From contig NW_023998459.1 of the NCBI RefSeq assembly GCF_014805625.2, positions 3,401,289-3,465,288 on the forward strand: a stretch of 64,000 nt of DNA, given 5' to 3'. Origin of the DNA: Glossina fuscipes (Eukaryota; Arthropoda; Insecta; Diptera; Glossinidae). Positions 24,066 to 36,778 of this stretch are shown one piece after another. The notes beneath the pieces were generated by a model, which was given only the letters and a program-made list of their open reading frames with translations, was not told the origin of the DNA and searched no databases. Each line of letters begins with the position of its first letter. Position 1 is the stretch's first letter. A program made the position numbers and the translations under genes.

Positions 24066-25831
24066 GCTCAATTTATGTAAAAGGAGATGCAAAAACGCGT
24101 TCGAAAAAATTGTGTCGACATAATGTTAAATGAGGTATGTAGGGAGGATTACTTCACCAAGGAAAATTCGCGTAAGAGGAATATTAGATTCTTTTTTGAC
24201 ATCAGTTAACAATGCAAAGACCATTGATCGAGGAACACAGTAACCGTGCTATAAACATTTGCATATTTTAAACCAAAACCGTATTTATAAGAAACATTCA
24301 GACCAGAAACTAGTGTCTAGTGGTTTACTCCTGGCCATAGAGGGTTTCATGACGGCTAGAACAAATGAAAAAGTAATAATGAAAGAAAGAAAAATAAAAT
24401 AGATATGCAGGCAAAACCAAGTGGCAATGGAAATACCGAAGGATGAGTTTCACGTCCATAATAATATAGTCTGTAGTAATCTAAAAAAAAAATTAAAATA
24501 AATTAGGCTAAATCCATACAAGCCTACAAAAGGGAGCGCAGTGAGATGTAGTATTTCAGACCTGCAGATATGTGAGTCCTTCCATTGATTACTTGGAATA
24601 TAGATATCACAAAAGTTAACTATTGTTTATACATTTCGAATTCTATTTTATAAATAGATGTGAGATACATTTATTTGAAAAGGAGAGTTAAAAAAGTTTA
24701 AACTACTATGATTAAGCGGAAGAAAAGGGCTTATATAAATAGTAAAAGTAATAGTAGAAACTTGGAGAAACAGTAACCTCCAAATGCAACAATATAGAAG
24801 ATAAACATCATGAAAGCATTTTTAAATACACTAACAATGATAAGGAGTACTAGGCGGATACTAAAAAATAACAGTTGGAAAGAACTGAAGCGACCCAACA
24901 CCCCAACGCGAGAGATTAAAAAATGTAGTAGTCATTGCGATCACGCGAATAGAGAATTTTTATACAGTGAAATTTCACTTTATTACCACTTACAGCTATA
25001 CGGTATCTTCTCGTGCTACAATTAATTGACTTTAAATAGAAATTTTTTGGAAACGCACCAGCTTTGAAGTGGATTATTGAAGAATAGCAATAACAGTAGT
25101 AATAGCACCAATAATAATAGAAATAAAGCAATTTACATATATTTCTTCTAGTATTGACAATATTGCATGCGTGTGCGGTAAACACGTAGCACAAATGTAA
25201 AATGATATCAATTTCCCTATATGCACATATTTAATAAATTTAACCATGAACATTCATCGAAGTTTACAGTCCTTCACACGACTGATGGGTCTGAAATTCG
25301 TTCCACACTAGGTAGTTTTTGTCATATTATTTACATTTAAACTTTACGCTAGTGAACTTACACCACCCACATCAAAACGTTTGTGTTCAATTCTCATAAT
25401 GCTGACACCAGTCTCCTTATCACCGTCCATTAAAGCACGAGTAATTGTCCCAAGTTAGTTATACATAGATGTGAAAGTATCAGGCCAACAACAAAGCACA
25501 TAGACCCTCGTTAAGCAGTGTCACCAACGGTTTTCAAAAACTGTTTGATTAATTGTGATTTTTATCCAACTCAATTTAGAAGCATCTGAGAGTAATTAAA
25601 TGAGCGGGCCTAAAATCGACTTGTTACAATATTTTTGCTTTAAAGATTCCACCTCAGTGGTCAATTTCTGGTCTCTGGTTTCATGTAGTATTTCAGCTAC
25701 ACTCGATTTGCCATTCATACTTGTTGACGTAGTACGTATATTAACCACAATGTACAATGCACTGTAACGAGCACTATAAAATGCAAGAAAAGCATATATT
25801 TCGAGACAATATTAAACTAGCACCAAAAGCA

Positions 25832-26045
25832 AATTGAACATGTGTTCGTATAAAAATTCTGCACTTTAGAGAGTAAGCGTATAAAAATTCGGTACTTTAG
25901 AGAATAAGCGTACATGTTTGTTTACACTTCTCAATAATTGAACATGTGTTTGTATAAAAATTCTGCACTTTAGAGAGTAATGCGTTTGTCGAAAAAATTG
26001 CGTTCATTAGAGAATAAGCGTATAAAAATTCGGAAATTAAGAAAT
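25832..26045. repeat. 31-bp units inside a 104-bp repeat (GAGAATAAGCG family)
   Basis: CGTATAAAAATTC(T/G)G and CTTTAGAGA(G/A)TAAG recur at 25847 and 25878 with a 31-bp period. A larger block starting AATTGAACATGTGTT recurs at 25832 and 25936 (104 bp). The reverse complement shares words with the repeats at 11587-11806. Confidence 0.75.
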
Positions 26046-28654
26046 TCAAAGTAGTGCACAAACGGTCGCTGACTGGTTGAGATGAGATTGACGCATTACT
26101 TCGGTTGCAGCGTCAACAAAATCACAAAACTAGCGGCAACAAACAGAATGGGCACCAGAAATTGAAAATTTCTCCCTCATACCATAGCTCATAAACAGAA
26201 AGTTCCACACAAGTTTAGGAATTATTTAAATAACTTGTGCCAAACTAAAAATCGAGTCATTTTCGCAATGATAAACACGACGTTGTTGGCCCCAAAATAT
26301 AAATGAAGATGCAAGTGTGCAATATACAAACTTTTACTACCGGAAACAACTTTTACTGAAAGTTTAATTACATTTTTTCAGTTTCTTTTCTTTTTATTAT
26401 TATAGCAACTATCTTTTCTTTTTTTTTGATACCTGATTTTGTAGATTGATTATAAGTGAAATGGTAATTTCTCATAAATTAATACAAAAGTAAAAATTGA
26501 ATTCATCTGTCAATTCACATTATGATGTCACGACAATTTCTTTTTATATTCGAAGCTTTTTTATATCTATTCACTTTCACATTTTTATTCACAAAAACTC
26601 ATACCAGGCACTGAGGAAAGTGGTCATTATTGACAACAACAACAATAACTTTCAACTCGCACAATTTCACCTCGATTATTTGCTTCTATTATCCCTCATG
26701 ATAAGTTGATACATTCGAGGCGGTTGGTTTGGAAATATTGTCTCAAGATCAAACCACTAACGCTTGCAATTTTGCTCGTATTCATATCGAGGATACAAAT
26801 TTAAATTTTATTCAAAAAAAGGATTATAGTTTAGGGCACAAAACACAGAAGTATCAAAAATTTTTAAGAGATTTTATTTATTTAAATCTTTTTTTTTAAC
26901 TTATTAAGCGCACTAGCAAGCACACGACACAAATATACAACAACAGCAGTAAATACATCAACAGAGTTACAAGGGCTCGTAGCAAAAAATTCACAAAACG
27001 CACTCAGCCAAACTACAAACAGAAGAATAAGATGAATTCGGAGCGAAGCATGGCAAAGACGTTTGCTTATGAGTAAGTGCAAAGAGGCTATTAGGAAAAT
27101 GGTCAAAACGTTCTACCGCTCCAATACCGTTTTCGGCCTTCGTTGGCAAGGAATTTAGATTGTTTTAGGCGCAATGAAAATAATTCGTAGGTATACGTAG
27201 GAAAACTTGATTTCATGTGGCTAAACATCAAATCGTTAAACTTACTTTAACATTCGACGAACATGCTTGTTTTGGGCGGAGTTCAATTCATTTTTTTCAA
27301 TGATTTATCTGCGGCCGATATCATGGAGAAAATCAGGATAGCATTGGTACCTTTTTACTTCTTGCAATGTTAGGATACTTATGGACGGATCAAGCAAAAA
27401 ACGGTCCATTCTGATTTAAGAACATTACCATGAAATTCTGGAGGGTTTTGGAAGTTTTCCGAAGAATAATGGCAGCAGATAAAAACAGGTAAGAGGATAG
27501 AAAAATGAACACAAGCATGTCGAGTCTGAATCTGATGCTTGAACAAGAATCTATAGGGCTAATAGAATCTCTGACGATGTTGCAAACTAAATAACATAAT
27601 TAGTATATCTCCGTTGTCTCCTGACCATTTAAATTTGTTTTTAAAAGCGACAATAAATTAATCTGATACTTTTAATCACAATGTAGTCTGTAAAAATGAT
27701 TGACCTATTTCCCTTGCCATCTTCGCTGGCAAGACTACCAGAGAAATCGGACGAACTAGTCCGTCTCAAGGCTGCATATCGCAATAAAGGTTTGACTTGT
27801 GAACGAAATTATTAAATGGGAAATAAAAGTTGAATAAGAATTAACTGGCTTAGTCCATCTCCATTCAACATACCAAAAAAAAAAAAAAAATAAAAAAAAA
27901 TAAATAAGAATTAACGAAAATTGTTTAAAATTTAGTAAATACGTAATAAAAGCCATGTAATAAAATTAAAAAGTAAATAATATATTTTTGAGATTTATAT
28001 GATAATCAAAGAAGCGAGTCATAAAGCTATACAACATGAAGATATCAAAGCAGCCAGATGAGCCTCCAGCAGACCTTCTCAGGTGTTTGTTTGACCTTTA
28101 TGGTTATTCCTGGTCTCGCACCACATATTAATTTCAAGGATAATTTAGGGGGCAATTATAATAGCCCGCTCTTTTTCATAAGCCTTGTGCACTCGGCGTC
28201 CTCATCTGCTTTTAGACTTTTGCTAGAAAGCAAGCCAAGTGTTTGCAATTTTCCTCCAACAGCTGCGCTGTCTTGTACAACTTGATTGGTTTTCTTGAGA
28301 TGGCCACAAATTCTTTTTGTAGAATTAATTTAACTTGTTAAGTATAAATTCGTATGGCCAAGCTTAACTTAGCTTGTTGAGCCTATTTTCCTTTTCTTGA
28401 ATTCCCAAATGCAAAGAATGGTGCTTTCTATTGGTTGAAACCCCCGATCGTGAAGGATGATGTAAAGAATGAATCAAAAATGTGAATTATGCCCGGAAAG
28501 ATAGACCTTTCAAATTCTTCAACAAATTGATGTACGGTGCTTTACGAAAAGAACAAAACTGGATTGGCGAGAAACCTGAGGAAAAGCTTTGGGAAAAGTA
28601 GATTAAATGGCTTGCGATTCAAACGTTTAAAGAAACAAAGTTTGAGTACGTCGA

Positions 28655-28925
28655 GGCCGTCGTCTTTGCAAGAAAATTGGTAACAACAAAATATAGTGGC
28701 CGTGACTCTGCAGAAATAAAAACAGCTGGTTTTTGTTTGAAATACGTGGCATTGACAATAAAAACAATAGGCGCTAACTTTGCAGAAACGAAAACAGATG
28801 TTTTTTTAAGCAACAACAAAATACATAGGCCCACCTCTTTGTAGAACCATTGGCAACAATAAAATACAATTCCTCTCGTCTTTGCAAAAACAAAAAGAGG
28901 CGGCTTTGTTTGAAATTAAATTGCT
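28655..28925. repeat. Degenerate minisatellite (TTTGCAGAAA... units)
   Basis: Loosely repeated units of about 45-75 bp each begin (T/C)TTTGCA(A/G)A and carry AACAA(C/T)AAAATA further on. There are about five units. They are too diverged to give a consensus by eye. Confidence 0.5.
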
Positions 28926-29767
28926 CATTTCTTGCATAGATGGTTTTGTTTGCTCATGTCTTGCATTAGCATTGTTTTTTTTTTTTGCTTAGTAAATGGT
29001 AAAACCAGAGCAATTGATATGTAAATCTCGTGGTAATTTAAGGCTAAGGCAGCCCAGTTTCTGCAGATTCGCGATATACAAATATTTCACTTTATTTTCT
29101 TCTAAGCGGACTTCAGAAAAACAAAGCGTAATCACTAACTCGCACAATTTTGTTCAACGTGTCGTTAATTTAGATAATGAATATCATGCCAAACATAATT
29201 GTCCACATTCATAACTCTATAAAAATTTGACCACCTATACAATGGATTGGCCAAAAGTAATTAATAATCTTGGCTTATAAGATCAATGAAAACATACCAT
29301 ACCACCAGAACATAAGAATGTGTAACAATGTCTACATTATATATACATAATGCTGTTGGAGCAGCCTTACAAGTAAATAGCGTAATATGTGTTCCTTCAG
29401 TTCTTTTACTCTCTCCCTCGCTCTCTTACTGTTTTTCATAGCGTTTATTTTATTGGAAATCTTCCACCAAGGTATAATAATTTTGTTACTCAAACGTCAC
29501 ACATAGTGCGTTTGACATGGTATATAGAGAAATGTTTTTCACAAGACAGCCCCGTGGATTTATAAGATGTTTATGGCGTTGTATATAATGAATTAGGTAT
29601 GTATATATAAAAAAATATAATAATTACAAGGGTATTTATATAAGATACCTATATGTATACATATATATACATGCCAATATGCAGGAATATAATGGTTTTA
29701 TATGTAGGGTAGGTTTATATAAGGATCTTAAAGCTTCATATAGGTAATTATGTATGACAACGTTATA

Positions 29768-31049
29768 TTAGTTTGGGGAAAAAGAAATCCATTATTTTTT
29801 CGGTAGATGGCTGCACTGATAGATTTCTCGTAAAGTATCGATCAAACAATTTCCGATACTGTACATTTCGCAGTAAAAAAATTCTTTTGCTGTTTTTTGT
29901 TTGGTGCATTCAGTTGTGAGTTACAGCATGTTAAAAATGGAAGTGAACAAAGAGAAAATTCGGTACATTTTACAGTTTTTCTTTGACAAAGGCGAAAATG
30001 CAAGCCAGGCGGCTAAAATTGTGAATGGTGTTTATGGTTCCGATACGGTAACAGCCAATTATGTGCAATTTTGGTTTCGTAGATTCCGTTCAGGAATTTT
30101 TGATATTAAGGATCCACCTTGCACAGGTAGGTCGGTCGTCGAAAATGTCGATAAAATCGGAGAAATGATCGAAGTTGACCGGCATGTTAGCAGTCGTAAC
30201 ATCGCCCAGGAGCTAAAAACCGACCATAAAACAGTTTTAAACCATTTACACAAAGCTGGATTCAAAAAGAAGCTCGATGTTTGGGTGCCACACCAATTAA
30301 CAGAAAAAAACATGATGGATCGAATTTCCATCTGCGAAGCCTTGGCCAAACGGAATAAGATAGACCAATTTCTTAAACGGATGGTGACTGGAGATGAGAA
30401 ATGGATCACATACGATAACCCTGTGCGAAAACGATCGTGGTCAAAGAGCGGTGAAGCACCTCAAACGGTGGTCAAACCAGGACTAACGGCCAGGAAGGTT
30501 TTGCTATGCATTTGGTGGGACTGGAAGGGGATTATTTATTATGAGTTGCTTCCATATGGCCAAACGCTAAATTCTGATCTCTACTGTCAACAACTGGACC
30601 GTTTGAAGATAGCGATTGACCAGAAGCGGCCAGAATTGGCCAGAATTGGCCAACAGGAGAGGTGTCGTGTTCCACCAGGACAACGCTAGGCCACACACAT
30701 CTACAGTGACTCGCCAGAAACTTCGGAAGCTTGGTTGGGAAGTTTTAATGCATCCGCCATACAGTCCGGACTTGGCACCAAGCGATTATCATCTTGTTCT
30801 TGCATTGCAAAATTTCTTTAATGATAAAAACTTGGAATCCAGGGAGGATTGTGAAAATCGACTACTAGAGTTTTTTGCAAATAGAGACCAAGAATTCTAT
30901 GAGAGAGGCATTTTGAAGTTACCTTTAAAATGGCAACAATTCATACAACAAAACGGTGCATATTTGACCCAAATCGGACAATCCGAAGCATGTTAAATAA
31001 AGTCCTGAAGTTCATATAAAAATAATGGATTTCTTTTTCCCCAAACTAA
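29768..31049 (+). mobile_element. mariner transposon (irritans-like), complete, 1282 bp
   Basis: Perfect 32-bp terminal inverted repeats lie at 29768-29799 and 31018-31049, beginning TTAGTTTGGGGAAAAAG. TA dinucleotides at 29766-29767 and 31050-31051 are the expected target duplication. The element carries a single transposase gene. The exact identity of the two ends implies recent insertion compared with every other element in the window. The subfamily call rests on the DD34D spacing and general likeness, not a search. Confidence 0.95.
29928..30996 (+). pseudogene. mariner transposase, broken by a 10-bp tandem duplication
   Basis: The transposase cuts and pastes the element at TA sites. The first Met is at 29928 (MLKMEVNKEK). 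An N-terminal helix-turn-helix DNA-binding region is followed by the linker motif WVPHQL at residues 119-124. The first catalytic Asp is in TGDEKW (residue 156), the second in HQDNARPH and the third in SPDLAPSDYHL. There are 34 residues between the last two, so DD34D. The reading frame shifts where CAGAATTGGC is repeated head-to-tail at 30631-30650; the rest of the protein continues in the +1 frame to a stop at 30996. Without the extra 10 bp the length would be about 352 residues, normal for the family. No other lesion is evident. Confidence 0.93.
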
Positions 31050-33345
31050 TATATACATATCATCAATATTAGTAATAATGAACAAAGATGTAAGCCTGCG
31101 GACGTGAACGAAAAATTATAACTTACGTTCTATAAAACCAGCATGTATTAGGGCCAGCACAGAGGGCATTGGTAAGAAAGAGCAATAAATAAACAACACA
31201 TATGTGTATAGATGAACCCAAAGATTATTCATACAAAGATCACCACATTTTCCACAAACAAAATAAACTAGGGATAAAATAGTTTTGAGTTTGGGTTTCA
31301 TTATTATTTAACAAAATGTTCTAAATAACAAAAAAAAAAAATAAAAGTGAAGTTAACATTTTTTAAGTCATTCGGTCAGATGAAGGGAGCATGTAACGGG
31401 TAGGCGCACTTGTCATTGCAAAGTTAGCTAGTTCGGTATATTAATTAAAAATATGACGAATAGGAAGAATAGATGAATAAAACCATTGTCTAAATGCTGC
31501 TGATGGTGATAACCATTTATTTAGTTATTGCGAAAACTTAAGTTGATGATTATACAGTACCGTTGCGACGAATACATTTGTGGCGCTTTCATTATTGATT
31601 CCCAACGCAACATCTAGTTTAGCTTATAACTTATACTTTCCTTTTAACGGTTACAAAAAATAGCTTCGTCAACAAGTTGTTAATGTTCGTATCAATAAGT
31701 GTGCAAATTGTTAAACAACTTGCAATATGTATGCATGACAAAAATTTTTCTTTTCTCTATTAATGTTACCAACACTTTCTTGTAACTATTTTTTTGGATT
31801 TCTCCTTCTACTTCGTTTTTTTTGTTTTGTTACAGTTCATTGGAGGCTTATATTACGATCAATTATAGTAATTGTCATAACTTGAAGAGTAGATTGTGAC
31901 GAGCTTATCTTAAACTGAATATGGTGGATGTCATGACGTGGTGGATTAAGTTTTTCTTAATTTATCGCGTAGAAGTGAGTGTGCTACTTAAAAATTAAAT
32001 ATTGCGAATGTCACAAGGTAGTTATAATGTGTGATTTTGACATACCAATTTTTATTTGCCAAGAGTGCTTGCATTACTTACATTGTTATGTTCGCACACG
32101 ATGAGAGTTGACAGCAGCAGACAGTGTTTTGCTGTTTTTGTTTATTTTCTTTGGATTTGGGTATGCGTGGTTTTCTAGGAGGGGAGAAGGAGGAGAGCGT
32201 TAAAGAACGAAGGAGCTTTAGATTTTTGGTCTTGCGGCGGCGAAAAGAGAAGTAAAATTGTATGAGCTAAAATGTGTAAAAGTTCCTAAAATATATGCTT
32301 TAAAACGGAGTTTAATAATTTTTGGGAAGCTATGAAAAACAAATATTTTTCACATTAAGCGTACACATACTGATCAGATAAGAAAAGAGTACTGTGTTGT
32401 ATATACGAGTCATGGGTGCGCGTTGTTACAAAGCTAAGGATTTGGAAGGAAATTGTGAGGCATTAATACAATTAATTTCGAAATATTAGAAAGTTAAAAT
32501 TGTAATCATATCATAAATCCGAAGGGCGTTACTTCATTGGGATATATGCTGACTCCTTAAAGAATTCATTCATGAGAGAATAATGCCTTGAAACTGAAAA
32601 GGACTAAAGAAAGGAAAAGGTGTGGGAAAGGTTCTTTGTAAAATTGTCGAAATGTGATAACACATGAATACACAACAACAGAATCTAATCAATGAACTAT
32701 ACTATATTCAGTTGAACGGTCGTAAAAGCTTTGCAAAAACGAAACAAAGTTCCGTCTTGTGTACATATGAGGATAAACCCGACGGTACTTATAACGCTTT
32801 CACAAATAAAAATAAAGTCAAATTATCTGCTATAAATTCGACGAATTCGGCAAAGGTTACCAGTAGTAAACTGAGTTAAATATCTCTTACCAAATAAACG
32901 AACACTTAGTGGCAGACATTTCCCTTGCTATCATTTCCTCGTTAATTTTACATGGTTTTGATTAAAATTCTATTTTCTGGAAGTAACGCCATATGATTGC
33001 AGAACGCTTATTCTCAATGAGTTGTGCTGCCAAAATGATGTCAATTGATTCTGATCCTTCCTTTCAATTACCTGCTGAATCATGGTTTGATGCTCCTTAT
33101 GGTATCTAATTACAAACTAGCTAAGTATAATAAAAACATATAATACATTTGTATTAACTGTATATCTAATAAACGATATAAGTATAACGATTTATACCTA
33201 TTATATATAAAACCTTATATTCACATACATATTTACTTTCATATATAGCTACATCCATACATAAATACAATTGAATAATTTAAACGATAACTCTTATACA
33301 TTTTAATATAATAAATCCTGCCTAAAATGTAAAAGAAAAAAAACT
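31050..33345. other. Non-coding stretch
   Basis: AT-rich, no coding domain. Short frames such as 32664-32879 have no family likeness. Nothing else recognised. Confidence 0.5.
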
Positions 33346-33359
33346 AAATAAATACGCAG

Positions 33360-33950
33360 TATTTTAATACATAGGAAGGAAAGTAGATTAAAGGGGTTTT
33401 CGAACTCAACTTCGGATTCTCCCACAAACTTTTTTGCGGCCGAAGGAAGACCAACGGGCAGGGAGGATATAAACATGCACTAGGCGCATATAGGATCCTC
33501 GTTGGGTTTCGTCTGTCCGTATACTCCTCAAGTATGTGCAATTTATTTTGATTGTAACTATAATAGGAGTGTCCGTGGGCAAATATATGGAGCCCCTCTC
33601 TCATCTCACGAACTAGCTGGCTCAGCGAAGATACGTACGCATGACCCATAGGCTTCCATACCTCCTATAGCGACATTGCAAGGTTGTCCTAAAATTTATT
33701 TAAATAATAGCTTTAGATACAAGAGGACGTAGATAGTCTTACTTCCATATTGGTTAAATACAAATGGTGTTATGGCGTTGTTATATAAAACGAATTCTGA
33801 AACGGACACAAACGCGTGGTTACACTAAAGGGGCGCCCAGCGTGGGGCCACAACACCAACGTAGGGGCACATATAATAGTTACAGATGTTTATGGGAAAC
33901 TCAGAAGCTGGGTCCGAAGATCCCTACGCTAATTTCCTCTCATATGTAAA
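33360..33950. repeat. Imperfect inverted repeat with a primer-site-like sequence
   Basis: About 60 bp at 33370-33437, read in reverse complement, resembles 33886-33948 (GTTT(G/A)TGGGA, TCCGAAG, TATGTA) at roughly two-thirds identity, with about 450 bp between. At 33831-33848 the sequence GGGCGCCCAGCGTGGGGC differs at two positions from the tRNA-Lys-type primer site known from gypsy elements. This may be the remains of one or two LTR elements. Confidence 0.5.
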
Positions 33951-35273
33951 AAAAATTCCTTTCGTTATTTAATTTTTTTCTTTTACATTTTATTTACAAT
34001 TTGAAATATTAAAGTGTATAATAGTTATCATTTAATTTATGTAATGGTAATTAAGCATATGAATGTTAATATTTATGTATGTGTGTGAATATGTGGATAT
34101 TTAAATATGTATAGATATGTACATATAAACTTTTATATATAATGCGAGTAAATTGCTGCACACAAATCATTTTTCAATTCAATGATTTGATTAATTAAAA
34201 TTTTATTTTAATGTTAGTATGGTCACAACTCCCAAATTTTATCTATTTAATTTGTAATAATTCACCAAAGCGGGAATCGAACCATAAAGCAAGTATAGGA
34301 TATGATCTTCATGTTATATTCGCATTACATTATCTCATCAGGATAAACAATGGAAACTAAACGTTCTCTAACCAAATCAAAATTCATTAATTCATATTAC
34401 TATAAGTCGGTCAAGGTGTAGCACATATCAAGTCCTCATGCAAGGAACGGCTAACCCAAAATTTTGCTTTTCTTTACTTTGCGAAATTAAAAAAAAAGAA
34501 AGAAAAACCCCTGTAATCTTTTTATAAAATTCCGAAAACTGACTTTGCTCTTGATATTATAGGACTTCTTCACTTGAAATTTTATTTTCAATTTTTGCAG
34601 AAATTTTTAGATAAACTTTGCATTGAAAAAAGTGTTACTTTGTTTTAATAGAAAAATTCTATATGTCACCGCATATAGGCAACACTCGCGTTGTTGTTGT
34701 TCTCATAATATTTTGCATGTGTGTTACTGAACTGAAACAAAAATAACAAGCGAGTTTCTGAGTGTCTATTAACTTGCCAGCACTATCAACTACTTTTATA
34801 TATCTTCTTCTCTTCACATCAAAGTCCAATAAAGGTAAAAGTGGTTTTGTACGAAATCACTCACATTCTGCCAAAAAATAATTTTTTTACTTTTAGTGTC
34901 TTATAAGGTTTTTTTTTTGATGACTTTCGAGATCTCCGCGCTCGTAAGTCTGTCTAGGGTATTTGTAAGAAATATAGTAATATAAAATCACATGTTGCAG
35001 TCTTTACTTTGTTACGAACATTTACTTAGTCTTGACGCCGGGAGATAGATCCTTGAAATAGGCCTTTCAATGAAACTTATTTCGTGATCATTCTTACTCG
35101 GTAAGCTTGATTTTAACATTCTCTCAAGAGTCTCAAGAAGTTTTGTTATTCTTAGCTTGTCTCAGTGTGGGTCTAATTACGAAATGTTTTTCCCTTTCCG
35201 CGTTCTGTATAAACAATTTAATGATGCTTATTTTATTATTTGTTTTTAACGGACCATTCCAGTTAGTCTGAGT
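33951..35273. other. Non-coding stretch
   Basis: AT-rich. A TTCGATTCC word (minus strand, near 34270) resembles a pol III B box, but no tRNA fold follows. No coding domain. Confidence 0.5.
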
Positions 35274-35283
35274 NNNNNNNNNN
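35274..35283. other. Assembly gap (10 N)
   Basis: Ten consecutive N bases. The sequences on either side may not be truly adjacent. Confidence 1.
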
Positions 35284-36255
35284 GAAATCGTTGCTGCTTA
35301 ACTCAAGCGATTAAGACTGCGTATCTATACGGTTGAACTCGTCTTAAGACAAATATGGGATACTCACGATATCAATCATTGCATTGTAATAGGTGCTTGC
35401 TTCTGTTTTGATCAGCAACATCTATTGGTGAAAATGATAAAGTAATGCGAAGTATCCTACAAGTTTACTACTATGTGAGACGATTCCTGTGGAAAAGTTT
35501 TCGCTACCAGTTTCCGTACCATGAATGGACAAGTGACTTGCGATGACCTCTGCCGTTGTACTTTGTCGTTCTTCATGCATTGATATTCGCTTCCTAGTAT
35601 ATATGATGAAAGTTCTTCCTTTTATTGCTTTTAATTGCTCTCTTCAAATCACGCTGCAGATTTTCTGTTTTCTGCTTTCGAAGCCTGAATTGCCCCTGGA
35701 ACGCTGTACTTGCCGTCTAGCTTTAAGGGAATTCTTCCTAAGTGTACACGTTTCCTTTTTACACCAAAAACACGGATATCGTATTTTGCTTTTTGTGGTT
35801 CTTTTCGGCTTAGCTGCTTCACATGCGTTAGAATATCATTCACAGATAAAACACGATATCTTGCTGTTCCTTCCCTGACTTCCTTCTTGTGCGTTCGAAG
35901 ATGCCTTCGCCGAAGGATGAATCATTCCATATCGGGCCTATGGTATCGGGTTTGTCTTTGATATTTAAGAATATAGCCTAATAGTCGCTGGTCGTACATG
36001 TCTAAATTGAAGGCATTGGAAAGATGTACTTTCCGACCCAACAGATCACACATCTCAAAAGGAACTTGCCGCCTGCCTGTAACTTACCGGCTTGCTCCTA
36101 TTGTAGAGTTATTCGTTCTGCCTGTATTTCACTGTATGCCTTCCTTTGTTATGTTTATCACTTTATATTCTTCTTCCTATCGCCTAGTTTCTTTGTATTG
36201 TGTATTTTCATCAGGATAATGTCACTAGTTTCAATATCTGCTTGGCTAATATATT
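35284..36255 (-). other. Unassigned region with coding-like minus-strand fragments
   Basis: Minus-strand 35843-35649 reads MNDILTHVKQLSRKEPQKAK and continues as a basic, non-repetitive protein. Upstream, near 36225, ETSDIILMKIHNTKKLGDRK has the look of a retroelement integrase tail. I cannot assign either. The gypsy LTR starts at 36256. Confidence 0.3.
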
Positions 36256-36758
36256 GTGAGGAACTAAAGTCGTCCCTCGTTTTGGCCTCACCCGTTCTCC
36301 GTCTCAGAGAGGGGTGTTAGAGTAAGTTAGGATTAAGTAAAGAGAAATCAAGTAAAGAGAAGTTAAGTAGGGAGAAACTAGGATAGTTAGCTTAAGTTAA
36401 TTCAGGTTTGTAAGGTAGAAAAGTAAGTGAGAGAACGTGCGATTTTTTTCCTTGGATATAAAAAATAAGAAGGTATTTTAATTTCCAAAAACCTTAATGG
36501 AGTTATGAGAAAGCAAATAGTATGGATTATAAAGAAAATAAGAAAAAGACTGAGTGTCAAAAAAAGAATGCTAAAATATATTTTGAAGAAAATTAATCTA
36601 AAGAATATAGAAAAATCTTAGGTGAATTCAACTTAAGAAAAGCCCCATTCAATTGGTGTAAATAAGTTCTATCAGGAACCAAAGAAATGTCCTGTGAGTA
36701 AAAAGGCTGGAACCACTGAGCTACCCAGCACTAGGTTCTATGCTCATTAGCCCTCACA
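36256..36758 (+). repeat. 5' LTR of the gypsy element
   Basis: 503 bp with 7-bp inverted ends (TGTGAGG/CCTCACA). A TATA-like GGATATAAAAAATAAG lies at 36455-36470. From about 36413 onward it matches the right-hand LTR: TTTGTAAG, the ATTTTAATTTCCAAAAACC block and GGAACC(A/G)CTGAGCTACC. Confidence 0.85.
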
Positions 36759-36760
36759 AG

Positions 36761-36778
36761 TGGCGCCCGAGCAGGGAC
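36761..36778 (+). other. Primer-binding site (tRNA-Lys type)
   Basis: TGGCGCCCGAGCAGGGAC sits two bases after the LTR end. It differs at one position from the site complementary to the 3' end of tRNA-Lys(UUU), the primer used by several Ty3/gypsy elements. It fixes the element's orientation as plus. Confidence 0.85.

Larger units (their letters stand above)
23796..29767. other. Long non-coding stretch with minisatellites
   Basis: No recognised gene. It contains several local tandem repeats (listed separately), a CAA-rich run near 26625-26650 and A-rich runs near 27865-27900. Open frames are under 100 codons and lack recognisable domains. If host exons are present they are too short or diverged for me to call. 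Confidence 0.5.

Noticed and set aside
24916..25194. 92-codon minus-strand protein
   Set aside because: Tyr/Cys-rich low-complexity frame from AT-rich DNA with no domain and no splice or start context.
27002..27300. Coding exon near 27 kb on the minus strand
   Set aside because: One short stretch looked protein-like (AVERFDHFPNSLF), but it is interrupted, isolated and without splice sites or family likeness.
30059..30409. 116-codon minus-strand gene
   Set aside because: It is the reverse-strand shadow of the mariner transposase.
34263..34345. tRNA gene or tRNA-derived SINE on the minus strand
   Set aside because: A GGTTCGATTCC B-box-like word is present, but the T stem does not pair beyond two bases. 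No A box or acceptor stem was found at the right distance.
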